38,377 nt of DNA from Mucilaginibacter polytrichastri (GTDB lineage: Bacteria; Bacteroidota; Bacteroidia; Sphingobacteriales; Sphingobacteriaceae). The notes under the pieces were generated by a model. That model saw only the letters and a list, made by a program, of their open reading frames with translations. It did no database searches and was not told where the DNA came from. A program made the position numbers and the translations under genes. Every line of letters begins with the position of its first letter. Position 1 is the first letter of the stretch. The DNA lies in assembly GCF_001911425.1 (NCBI RefSeq), contig NZ_MPPL01000001.1, positions 5,108,525 to 5,146,901 of the forward strand, written 5' to 3'. Of the stretch, positions 16,863-24,559 are shown piece after piece.

Positions 16863-18295
16863 GATTCTTTATATTTTACGATCTGAGCCATTAATTCGGC
16901 TTCTACTACAACTTTTTCTCCTACCATACCAATGCCTTTCATTTGTGCAATACCACGACGTATAGGTGATATCAGATCACATCTGAAAATAAGGGTATCT
17001 CCTGGTAAAACCTTGTCTTTAAAACGCGCATTCTCAATTTTCAGAAAAAGTGTTAACCAGTTTTCGGGATCGGGAACGGTGTTTAATACCAATATACCTC
17101 CTGTTTGCGCCATGGCCTCAATTTGTAATACCCCCGGCATAACAGGTGCGCCCGGGAAGTGGCCTACAAAGAAAGGCTCGTTCATGGTTACTGCTTTTAA
17201 ACCAACAACGTGGGTTTTGGTTAGCTCTAATATTTTGTCTACCAGCAGCATTGGCGGGCGGTGCGGCAAAATATTCATGATCTGTACAGTATCATAAACC
17301 GGTTTCATGTTAGGGTTGTAAACCTTTACATGTTTGCGGCTTCTTTCTTTTTTAATCAGCGCCTTTATTTTTTTGGCGAAGGCTACGTTTGCAGCGTGGC
17401 CCGGCCTGGCAGCCATAATGTGGCCGCGTAGCGGTACGCCAACCAGGGCAAGGTCGCCAATCATGTCCAGCAGCTTGTGGCGTGCAGGCTCGTTCTGGTG
17501 CCTTAGCTCAATATTGTTTAAAATCCCTTGCGGGGCCACGCCAATATCTTCGCGATTGAAAAGCTTGGCCAGTTTTGCCATTTCTTCGGCATCAATAGTT
17601 TTATCAACAACTACAATGGCATTGTTAATATCTCCGCCTTTAATGAGGTCATGGGCTAAAAGCATTTCCAGTTCATGCAAAAAGCAAAAAGTACGGCACG
17701 ATGCAATTTCTTTTTTAAACTCAGACATGGTTGAGATACTTGCATGCTGGCTGCCCAGCACAGGCGAGTTATAATCAACCATACAAGTAAAGCGATAATC
17801 ATCGAGCGGCATAGCCACCATATCTACCTTGCGGTCTGGCTCAGAATAATGAATGTTGTATGGAATGTGGTAATATTCGCGATCTGCATCCTGTTCTTCA
17901 AACCCTGCTTCGGTAATGGTATCAACAAAAGGCATTGAGCTGCCATCCATAATAGGCGTTTCGGGGCCGTTAACATCAATCAGTACGTTATCAAGTTCGC
18001 AGCCAACTAAAGCAGCCAGCACGTGTTCTACCGTACTAACGCTGGCGCCGTTTTGTGTTATTGTGGTACCGCGTGAGGTATCGGTTACATTGTCAACATC
18101 GGCGTCAATAATTGGCGCGCCTTCCAGATCAACCCGTCTGAATTTAAATCCGTGGTTTTCGGGCGCTGGATGGAAGGTCATTGTGACACTTTCACCAGTA
18201 TGTAAACCTGTGCCCGATACGGCAACCGCTGTCTTAATGGTTCTTTGTTTTACGTTCATAACTTGTAGGGGAGACTGCATCAAATTTTGAGTCAT
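16859..18295 (-). CDS. lpxC-fabZ: bifunctional LpxC deacetylase / FabZ dehydratase fusion
   Basis: A 478-residue fusion. Residues of about 13-310 are LpxC, the zinc enzyme that deacetylates UDP-3-O-acyl-GlcNAc, the committed step of lipid A synthesis; zinc ligands are visible in STVEHVLAALVG and in HKLLDMIGD (His and Asp). Residues of about 330-478 are FabZ, the 3-hydroxyacyl-ACP dehydratase, with PHRPPMLLVDKI, the catalytic His in GHFPGAPVMPG and Glu in EAMAQTGG. The fusion is characteristic of Bacteroidota and links lipid A and fatty-acid flux. The ATG at 18295 overlaps the lpxD stop; an internal MNVKQRTIK 12 residues later is an alternative start. Confidence 0.97.
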   Translation of the reverse strand: MTQNLMQSPLQVMNVKQRTIKTAVAVSGTGLHTGESVTMTFHPAPENHGFKFRRVDLEGAPIIDADVDNVTDTSRGTTITQNGASVSTVEHVLAALVGCELDNVLIDVNGPETPIMDGSSMPFVDTITEAGFEEQDADREYYHIPYNIHYSEPDRKVDMVAMPLDDYRFTCMVDYNSPVLGSQHASISTMSEFKKEIASCRTFCFLHELEMLLAHDLIKGGDINNAIVVVDKTIDAEEMAKLAKLFNREDIGVAPQGILNNIELRHQNEPARHKLLDMIGDLALVGVPLRGHIMAARPGHAANVAFAKKIKALIKKERSRKHVKVYNPNMKPVYDTVQIMNILPHRPPMLLVDKILELTKTHVVGLKAVTMNEPFFVGHFPGAPVMPGVLQIEAMAQTGGILVLNTVPDPENWLTLFLKIENARFKDKVLPGDTLIFRCDLISPIRRGIAQMKGIGMVGEKVVVEAELMAQIVKYKES

Positions 18296-19335
18296 ATGCT
18301 GATATTGCGTAATTCAGCAATTATTTTTTCGAGTTCGTTTATTTTCTTTTCCAACTCGGGCAGCCTGTTAATAACTACTTGCGAGCGCATATTGCTTGCA
18401 TAAGGAACGGCAGGCGAACCGGCCCATTTCTTGCTTTCTTCTGTAATAGAGCGGCCTATACCGGATTGTGCCTGTATTTGCGAGCCTTTAGCTATGCTAA
18501 TGTGCCCAACAATACCAGCCTGGCCGCCAATAATTACATTTTCGCCTATTTTGGCACTGCCGGATATACCGGTTTGCGAGGCTACTACTGTATTTGCCCC
18601 AATTTCAACATTGTGCGCAATTTGTATCAGGTTGTCCAGTTTTACGCCATGAGATATAATGGTCGATCCCATCGTAGCCCTGTCTATTGTTGTATTGGCG
18701 CCAATTTCGGCATTATCTTCAATAATAACGTTACCAATCTGGCTTACCTTATTATAGGTGCCATCTGCAGTTGGGGCAAACCCAAAACCATCGCCGCCTA
18801 TAACTGCGCCAGAGTGTATAATTACATTATTACCAATAATACAGTCGAAATATATTTTTACACCGGCAAAAAGTGTGGTGTCGTTACCAACGCATACATT
18901 ATCGGCCAAATAAGTGTTTGGGTAAATTTTAGTGTTATTACCAACTTTAACCCCGGGGCCAATATAGCTAAAAGCGCCAATGTATACATTCTCGCCAATT
19001 TGGGCCGACTCGTGTATAAAGCAGGGTTGCTCTATGCCGGTTTTGTTAAGCTTAACGGTATTGTACTTTTCGAGCACAACAGAAAAAGCGCTGTAGGCAT
19101 TATCAACCCGTATTAACGTGGCGTTAACAGGTTCTGTTAATACAAGGTCATTGTTAATAATAACAACAGAGGCATGGGTGCTGTATAAATATTGCTCATA
19201 CCTCGGGTTGGCCAAAAAAGATAAGGAGCCAGGGGTGGCATCTTCTATTTTAGCTAACTGATTTACTATAGCTTTTGGGTCGCCATCTATGGTGCCATTT
19301 AGCAGTAAACCTATTTCAAGTGCAGTGAATTGCAT
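18292..19335 (-). CDS. lpxD: UDP-3-O-acyl-glucosamine N-acyltransferase
   Basis: Third step of lipid A synthesis: adds the second hydroxyacyl chain to the 2-amine. It has 347 residues with an N-terminal uridine-binding domain (about 1-100, including PGSLSFLANPRYEQYLYST), a left-handed beta-helix of hexapeptide repeats and a C-terminal helix (LPELEKKINELEKIIAEL). The catalytic His241 is in QIAHNVEIG. It is the first gene of lpxD-lpxC/fabZ-lpxA and has a strong promoter whose -7 box ends four bases before the ATG. Its stop overlaps the next start. A long stop-free frame on the opposite strand is a shadow of the repeats. Confidence 0.97.
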   Translation of the reverse strand: MQFTALEIGLLLNGTIDGDPKAIVNQLAKIEDATPGSLSFLANPRYEQYLYSTHASVVIINNDLVLTEPVNATLIRVDNAYSAFSVVLEKYNTVKLNKTGIEQPCFIHESAQIGENVYIGAFSYIGPGVKVGNNTKIYPNTYLADNVCVGNDTTLFAGVKIYFDCIIGNNVIIHSGAVIGGDGFGFAPTADGTYNKVSQIGNVIIEDNAEIGANTTIDRATMGSTIISHGVKLDNLIQIAHNVEIGANTVVASQTGISGSAKIGENVIIGGQAGIVGHISIAKGSQIQAQSGIGRSITEESKKWAGSPAVPYASNMRSQVVINRLPELEKKINELEKIIAELRNISI

Positions 19336-19339
19336 CGGG

Positions 19340-19370
19340 CAAATTTAAATGTTAATATCGAAGCAACAAA
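19340..19370 (-). promoter_or_regulatory. Bacteroidota-type promoter of the lpx operon
   Basis: On the minus strand TTTG (19370-19367), 19 bases, TAAATTTG (19347-19340), an excellent match to the consensus. The box ends four bases before the lpxD ATG (19335), so the transcript is expected to be leaderless or nearly so. Confidence 0.8.
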
Positions 19371-19396
19371 TTATTATAATATAGGCTAAATACGTT

Positions 19397-20623
19397 TTAT
19401 ATCAGGTCTTTGGTATAACACAATATATATTTTTCAACAGGTTTGGCCAATGCTTCCAGGTTTAAGTTGTCACTTGCCTTGGTAATATCACGCGTTTCTC
19501 CGTTGTTCATCAGTATTAAAATATTGCCTTCGTCAAGCTTATAAGCATAATTGCTAATGGCATCGGTAAATACAAAATAAGCGGCCTCAGTTTCGGTTAT
19601 GCTATATTTTTCAACCGCATTAGCAGTTAATCGTTTTACGAAATCTTCATCGGCAGGGTTATTGGTAATATCAACATGGTATAGGTGCCGGTGTATAAAA
19701 TTAGTGCAAAGCATTGATAAAACTTTATCGCTGTGGCTCATCCATACTTTTACGGCTGCCATAATATCTGTATCGTCCAGGCAGGTAAAAGTTTTTAAAT
19801 GTTGCTCTTCGTTCATAAACATTTCCTTACTGATACTATTTATAAGGAAATGGTTTAATGCCGGTGTAGAAAAAAGTTTTTCACCTGCCAATGCGAGCTC
19901 TCTGGCACGTTTTAATATTTTCCCTAACAGATGCTCGCCCGATACTACGGTTTTATGCAGATATACCTGCCAGTACATCAGCCGGCGTGCAATCAGGAAT
20001 TTTTCTATCGAATAAATCCCCTTTTTTTCAACCACAATATAATCATCGGCAACATTAAGCATTTTTATGATCCTGTCTGAGCTGATCACCCCTTCAGACA
20101 CGCCTGTAAAAAAACTGTCGCGGTTTAGATAATCCATCCGGTCCATATCCAGCTGGCTAGATACCAGCTGATGCAGAAAGCGTTTAGGATAAGTATTGTT
20201 GAATATTTCGATAGCCATGGTAAGCTGGCCGCCGAAGGTTTGGTTTAGCCGGTCCATCAACAAAACAGAAATATCTTCGTGCGAGATACCCTGCACAATG
20301 GTTTTTTCGAGTGCGTGCGAAAACGGCCCGTGGCCAATATCGTGCAGTAAAATGGCTATGGTAACGGCTTCCTGCTCGTCGGGCGCAATAACGTGGCCTT
20401 TGGCGCAGAGGGTTTCAACCGCCATGCTCATGAGGTGCATAGCGCCCAAAGCATGGTGAAAACGGGTATGCAGCGCGCCCGGATAAACCAGGTGCGTCAT
20501 TCCCAGTTGTTTAATGTATCTTAACCGCTGAAAGTAAGGATGCTCGATCAGGTCAAACACCAATTCGGTGGGTATGGTTATAAACCCGTAAACCGGATCG
20601 TTAATAATTTTCTTTTTATTCAA
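19397..20623 (-). CDS. HD-domain phosphohydrolase (SAMHD1/dGTPase-like)
   Basis: A 408-residue protein of the HD superfamily. The metal site is seen as RFHHALG (His56/57), LLHDIGHGPFSH (His94-Asp95) and SQLDMDRMDYLNRDSFFTG, the last two matching the SAMHD1-type HD hydrolases that remove triphosphate from dNTPs, although the actual substrate is unproven. It begins with a TTG codon: there is no ATG between the upstream in-frame stop and this point, and NKKKIINDPVYGFI is the normal family N-terminus. It lies upstream of lpxD on the same strand and divergent from porX, an arrangement I recall as common in Bacteroidota. Confidence 0.92.
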   Translation of the reverse strand: MNKKKIINDPVYGFITIPTELVFDLIEHPYFQRLRYIKQLGMTHLVYPGALHTRFHHALGAMHLMSMAVETLCAKGHVIAPDEQEAVTIAILLHDIGHGPFSHALEKTIVQGISHEDISVLLMDRLNQTFGGQLTMAIEIFNNTYPKRFLHQLVSSQLDMDRMDYLNRDSFFTGVSEGVISSDRIIKMLNVADDYIVVEKKGIYSIEKFLIARRLMYWQVYLHKTVVSGEHLLGKILKRARELALAGEKLFSTPALNHFLINSISKEMFMNEEQHLKTFTCLDDTDIMAAVKVWMSHSDKVLSMLCTNFIHRHLYHVDITNNPADEDFVKRLTANAVEKYSITETEAAYFVFTDAISNYAYKLDEGNILILMNNGETRDITKASDNLNLEALAKPVEKYILCYTKDLI

Positions 20624-20765
20624 AGCAGCGTACTTACGTGTTGCAAAAGTGTTAATTTATTGTAAACCTTACTATAGGTATCTGTTAAATATTGTTAATT
20701 ACTTATAATTACGTGCAACAAATAGGTTTACTAAAAGTTATACCTTGATATAATATACTATAAAG

Positions 20766-22319
20766 ATGCAGGAAACCACAATTTTATGGGCAGATGACGA
20801 AATCGATCTGCTAAAACCACATATACTGTTATTAAGCGAAAAAGGTTACAAGGTAACAACTGTAACTAACGGCCGCGATGCCGTTGATGCGTTTAAAGGC
20901 AGTTATTTTGATCTGGTTTTCCTGGACGAAAACATGCCCGGGCTAACCGGCCTCGAAACATTATCGGAAATTAAAGCGATAAATAATGATGTGCCGGTAG
21001 TATTAATTACCAAAAATGAAGAAGAGCCGATGATGGAAGACGCCATCGGATCGAAAATAGATGATTATCTGATTAAGCCGGTAAACCCTAAACAGGTTTT
21101 ACTAACCATTAAAAAGTTTACCGAGAATAAAAGGCTGGTAACAGAGAAAACTACCATGGCCTATCAGCAGGACTTCCGCCAGCTGGGCATGACCCTTAAC
21201 GATAATCTGAGCTACCAGGAGTGGGTTGATGTTTATAAGAAATTAATTTACTGGGAGCTTGAACTGGAGAAGTTACAAGACTCTGGCATGCACGAAATAT
21301 TGACTTTGCAAAAGGCCGAAGCAAATGTGCAGTTCTCTAAATTTATTGAAAGAAACTACCTCGACTGGATTAAAAATCAGGACAAGGCGCCTACCTTATC
21401 CCACCAGTTATTTAAGAAAAAAGTTTTCCCTAAGCTGGAAGGTGGCCAGCCGGTGTTTTTTATACTGATAGATAATTTAAGGTACGACCAGTTTAAGATC
21501 ATCAACCCGATCATCAGCGAATATTTCAGGCTGGAAGAGGAAGATACTTATTACAGTATTTTACCAACTGCAACCCAGTACGCACGGAATGCCATATTTG
21601 CCGGTTTAATGCCGCTTGATATGGAAAAACGTTTCCCTAACATGTGGCAAAATGATGAAGACGAAGGCGGTAAAAACCTGCACGAATCTGATTTCCTGAG
21701 CGACCATGTTAAACGTGCGGTACGTAAAGAGTGCAAGGTTTCGTATCACAAAATTCTGAATATCGACGAAGGACGGTCATTGAATGAATCGGTGAATAAC
21801 CTGATGAATAACGACCTGAATGTGGTGGTATATAACTTTGTTGATATGCTTTCGCACGCCCGTACCGATATGCAGATGATCCGCGAGCTGGCTAGTGACG
21901 ATGCTGCCTACCGTTCGTTAACACTGTCATGGTTTGAGCACTCGCCCTTGTTTGAACTGTTGAAATTTTTATCAACCAAACAGGTGAAAGTGATTATCAC
22001 GACAGACCATGGTACCATTCGTGTAAAAAACCCGAGCAAGATCATCGGGGACCGTAATACCAACACCAACCTGCGCTACAAACAAGGAAAGAACCTGAAT
22101 TTTAACGCCAAGGATGTTTTCCATGTGCGCAACCCGCACGATGCGATGCTGCCTAAACTGCACGTAAGCTCGAGTTTTGTGTTTGCCAAAAGCGATAGTT
22201 ACTTTGTTTACCCGAATAACTACAACCAGTTTGTGAATTTTTATAATGAATCTTTCCAACACGGCGGGATCTCTTTAGAAGAAATGATCATCCCGGTGGT
22301 TACTTATGGCAGTAAGTAA
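20766..22319 (+). CDS. porX: PorX-type response regulator with PglZ phosphodiesterase domain
   Basis: Regulator of the type IX secretion system in Bacteroidota. Residues 1-125 are a receiver domain with phospho-acceptor Asp54 (VFLDENMPG), acidic pocket DD (10-11) and Lys in the LIKPV motif. A helical linker leads to a C-terminal PglZ domain of the alkaline phosphatase superfamily: Asp236 (LIDNLRYDQF), nucleophile Thr268 or Thr270 (PTATQ), Asp360 and His364 (FVDMLSH), Asp414-His415 (TTDHGT) and His499 (FQHGGIS). P. gingivalis PorX is reported to cleave oligonucleotides with this domain, so the same is inferred here. All 517 residues look intact. No histidine kinase (PorY) is in the window. A toxin-antitoxin pair follows. 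Confidence 0.95.
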   Translation: MQETTILWADDEIDLLKPHILLLSEKGYKVTTVTNGRDAVDAFKGSYFDLVFLDENMPGLTGLETLSEIKAINNDVPVVLITKNEEEPMMEDAIGSKIDDYLIKPVNPKQVLLTIKKFTENKRLVTEKTTMAYQQDFRQLGMTLNDNLSYQEWVDVYKKLIYWELELEKLQDSGMHEILTLQKAEANVQFSKFIERNYLDWIKNQDKAPTLSHQLFKKKVFPKLEGGQPVFFILIDNLRYDQFKIINPIISEYFRLEEEDTYYSILPTATQYARNAIFAGLMPLDMEKRFPNMWQNDEDEGGKNLHESDFLSDHVKRAVRKECKVSYHKILNIDEGRSLNESVNNLMNNDLNVVVYNFVDMLSHARTDMQMIRELASDDAAYRSLTLSWFEHSPLFELLKFLSTKQVKVIITTDHGTIRVKNPSKIIGDRNTNTNLRYKQGKNLNFNAKDVFHVRNPHDAMLPKLHVSSSFVFAKSDSYFVYPNNYNQFVNFYNESFQHGGISLEEMIIPVVTYGSK

Positions 22320-22326
22320 TATTTAG

Positions 22327-22334
22327 TATATTTG
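22327..22334 (+). promoter_or_regulatory. possible -7 box of the toxin-antitoxin pair
   Basis: TATATTTG fits TAnnTTTG and ends three bases before the antitoxin ATG at 22338. The box is just after the porX stop. No -33 TTG is seen, and the spacing is short, so it may be chance. Confidence 0.35.
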
Positions 22335-22337
22335 AGT

Positions 22338-22502
22338 ATGGTAGTAGAGATTAAAAGCAGCAAAGATATTAGCAAAGCTAAAAAGGCTATCGACAATAAT
22401 CAGCCGGATAAAAAATTTAACGCATATAAATTTTGTGGGGTTTTAAAAGTAGATGAAGATCCTTTAAAAATCCAACAACAACTTCGCGATGAGTGGAGGT
22501 AA
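22338..22502 (+). CDS. small antitoxin-like protein upstream of a PIN toxin
   Basis: Encodes 54 residues, starting MVVEIKSSKDISKAKKAID and ending QQQLRDEWR. It is short, charged and Lys-rich, with a C-terminal DPLKIQQQLRDEW helix like the toxin-binding tails of antitoxins. Its stop lies 14 bases inside the PIN gene (start 22489), the coupling expected of a type II toxin-antitoxin pair. I infer that it represses the pair's transcription and blocks the PIN toxin. The family is not named. Base composition is AT-rich like the toxin and unlike porX. Confidence 0.7.
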   Translation: MVVEIKSSKDISKAKKAIDNNQPDKKFNAYKFCGVLKVDEDPLKIQQQLRDEWR

Positions 22503-22869
22503 GCTGTTTGTAGATACAAATATTTGCATCTATCTCTTAAATGGAGATACCAACGTAGCGGACTTACTGAATAACCGCTATGTTTACATTTCTATCATAA
22601 CAGAGATAGAGCTTTATGCATACCATAGTAATAATGAAGCTGCAAATAAGGCATTAGATGAATTTATTAACGATGTAAATATTATTAATATCGATAAATC
22701 AATTAAAGAACACTCGATAAAAATAAGGAAATATAGTAAATTAAAAGTTCCTGATACTATTATTGCAGCTTCTGCTTTGGCATTGAAGCTACCATTACTT
22801 AGTGCTGATAAAGCATTTAAAAGAATTGAAGACCTGGACTTAATGCTTTATGAGCCATTTACCACTTAA
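22489..22869 (+). CDS. PIN-domain ribonuclease, VapC-like toxin
   Basis: A 126-residue PIN domain. The acidic metal site is complete: Asp9 (FVDTNICI), Glu39 or Glu41 (ITEIEL), Asp89 (VPDTIIAA) and Asp107 (LLSADKAF). VapC toxins use this site to cut tRNA or rRNA; the target here is unknown. The start overlaps the antitoxin stop by 14 bases and the 3' end overlaps the tsaE start by 20 bases, so the pair is packed between porX and tsaE. The region is AT-rich (16 of 60 bases are G or C in 22621-22680), which suggests acquisition by transfer. Confidence 0.9.
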   Translation: MSGGKLFVDTNICIYLLNGDTNVADLLNNRYVYISIITEIELYAYHSNNEAANKALDEFINDVNIINIDKSIKEHSIKIRKYSKLKVPDTIIAASALALKLPLLSADKAFKRIEDLDLMLYEPFTT

Positions 22870-23281
22870 CTTAAACGTTAACTCTTTAACAGAACTTGCT
22901 TCGGCTGCTCAACAAATTATTGACCATGCCAAAGACCAGCGCATCTTCTTATTCTACGGCGATATGGGCGCAGGCAAAACCACGTTCATCAAATCGCTGT
23001 GCGAGGGTTTGGGCGTTACAGAATCTGTAACCAGCCCCACGTTCTCTATTGTGAATGAGTATCGCGGAGCTAATGCAACTGTTTACCATTTTGATTTTTA
23101 TCGCCTTAAAAGCCAAAGCGAGGCATTTGATATGGGTTATGAAGAATATTTTTATTCGGACGCTTACTGCTTTATCGAATGGCCCGAGAAAATAGCCGAC
23201 CTGTTACCAGATCATTATCTGCGGGTTAATATTAAGACAGTGAGCACCTCTGCCCGCGAAATTATTGCCGAACATGTTTAA
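22850..23281 (+). CDS. tsaE: tRNA t6A biosynthesis ATPase
   Basis: Partner ATPase of TsaB and TsaD in making N6-threonylcarbamoyl-adenosine at position 37 of ANN-decoding tRNAs. It has 143 residues with Walker A GDMGAGKTT (residues 37-45), SPTFSIVNEY, HFDFYRL and the FIEWPEK motif, all standard. The ATG at 22850 lies inside the PIN toxin's last codons; its N-terminus MSHLPLNLNVNSLTE is plausible though slightly longer than some homologues. It is followed 36 bases later by ald, an order (porX-tsaE-ald) I recall as conserved in Bacteroidota, here interrupted by the toxin pair. Confidence 0.95.
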   Translation: MSHLPLNLNVNSLTELASAAQQIIDHAKDQRIFLFYGDMGAGKTTFIKSLCEGLGVTESVTSPTFSIVNEYRGANATVYHFDFYRLKSQSEAFDMGYEEYFYSDAYCFIEWPEKIADLLPDHYLRVNIKTVSTSAREIIAEHV

Positions 23282-23316
23282 TTTTACTATCTTCATCGTC
23301 CAGAGGATTACAGCGC

Positions 23317-24546
23317 ATGAGTTCAGGGTTATATAGTGGGTTTTCTGATGTTGCCAAACAGGCAATGATGCAGCCCCAGGAGTCAATGCTTGAAGTAAAA
23401 AGCAGGAAAGACAAACTTTACATAGGCATACCAAAAGAGATTTCCTTTCAGGAAAACCGCATTGCTTTAACGCCATTATCGGTTGCGTTGTTGGTAAACA
23501 ACGGCCACGATATTATAATGGAAAGCAATGCCGGGCAGGCCGCCAACTTTTCTGACAAAGATTATAGCGAGCAGGGTGCACAAATTGTGTACGATAGCAA
23601 ACAAGTTTACGAGGCAGCCGATATTATCATCAAAATTGCCCCGCCAACCCTCAAGGAAGTTGAGCTGATGAAGCCCGGACAAATCCTTATTTCTACCCTG
23701 CAATTATCAACCCTTAAAGGCGATTGCCTGCAGGCAATGATTAATAAAAAGATCACGGCCCTGTCGTTCGAGCATTTGCAGGACGAAGGCGGTTCGCTAA
23801 CGGTGATCCGCGCCATGAGCGAAATTGTGGGCGCAACATCCATCCTTATCGCGGCCGAATACCTGAGCAATGTATTTGATGGCAAGGGTTTAATGCTTGG
23901 TGGTATAACAGGTGTTCCGCCTACCGAAATCGTGATTTTAGGTGCCGGTACCGTAGGCGAATATGCTGCGCGCACGGCCATATCATTAGGTGCAGAAGTG
24001 AAAGTTTTCGACCCCTCTATTTACAAGCTTCGCCGGTTACAAAATAATATCGGCACCCGTGTATTTACATCTGTAGTGCAGCCTATTGTGCTGGAGAAGG
24101 CCATTACCACTTGCGATGTAGCTATTGGCGCCATGCGTGCCGAAGACGGCCGCAGCCCATGCATTATATCAGAAAGTACAGTAAGCCGCATGAAGCCAAA
24201 CTCTGTGGTGATTGATGTAAGTATAGACCAGGGGGGCAATTTTGAAACCTCTGAAGTTACTAACCATACCAACCCGGTTTTTCGTAAGTACGATGTAATT
24301 CATTATTGCGTACCCAATATTGCATCGCGCGTAGCGCGTACCGCTACTTATGCGCTAACCAATATTTTTACCCCCATATTGCTTGATATTGGCGAACATG
24401 GCGGGCTAAAAAACGTGATCTGGCAAAAAGCCGGCGTACGTAATGCAGTATATATTTACCAGGGGCACCTCACTAATAAACACATAGGCGACCGTTTTAA
24501 CATTCCAAGTAAAGACCTGGATCTGTTGATCGTATCGCACCGATAA
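23317..24546 (+). CDS. ald: alanine dehydrogenase
   Basis: NAD-dependent, reversible deamination of L-alanine to pyruvate and ammonia. It has 409 residues, longer than the classic ~370 because of about 33 extra N-terminal residues. The catalytic N-terminal half begins GIPKEISFQENRIALTP, with the substrate Arg, the Lys region IIIKIAPP and the His in LSFEHLQ; the Rossmann fold is ILGAGTVGEYAARTAISLGAEV; then SIDQGGNFETS and HYCVPNIASRVARTATYALTN. It resembles the Bacteroidota type more than Bacillus Ald. NAD(P) transhydrogenase alpha subunit is a homologous alternative, but no beta subunit is near. It follows tsaE and precedes the DUF3857 gene. Confidence 0.92.
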   Translation: MSSGLYSGFSDVAKQAMMQPQESMLEVKSRKDKLYIGIPKEISFQENRIALTPLSVALLVNNGHDIIMESNAGQAANFSDKDYSEQGAQIVYDSKQVYEAADIIIKIAPPTLKEVELMKPGQILISTLQLSTLKGDCLQAMINKKITALSFEHLQDEGGSLTVIRAMSEIVGATSILIAAEYLSNVFDGKGLMLGGITGVPPTEIVILGAGTVGEYAARTAISLGAEVKVFDPSIYKLRRLQNNIGTRVFTSVVQPIVLEKAITTCDVAIGAMRAEDGRSPCIISESTVSRMKPNSVVIDVSIDQGGNFETSEVTNHTNPVFRKYDVIHYCVPNIASRVARTATYALTNIFTPILLDIGEHGGLKNVIWQKAGVRNAVYIYQGHLTNKHIGDRFNIPSKDLDLLIVSHR

Positions 24547-24559
24547 CCTGCTTCATATC

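Noticed and set aside
17334..17774. Open frame antisense to lpxC-fabZ
   Set aside because: Shadow of a confidently assigned gene; no domain and biased Ser/Ile composition.
18379..19116. Long 245-codon open frame antisense to lpxD
   Set aside because: It is antisense to the hexapeptide repeats of LpxD; the absence of stops follows from codon use and repeats, and the protein reads as no known family.
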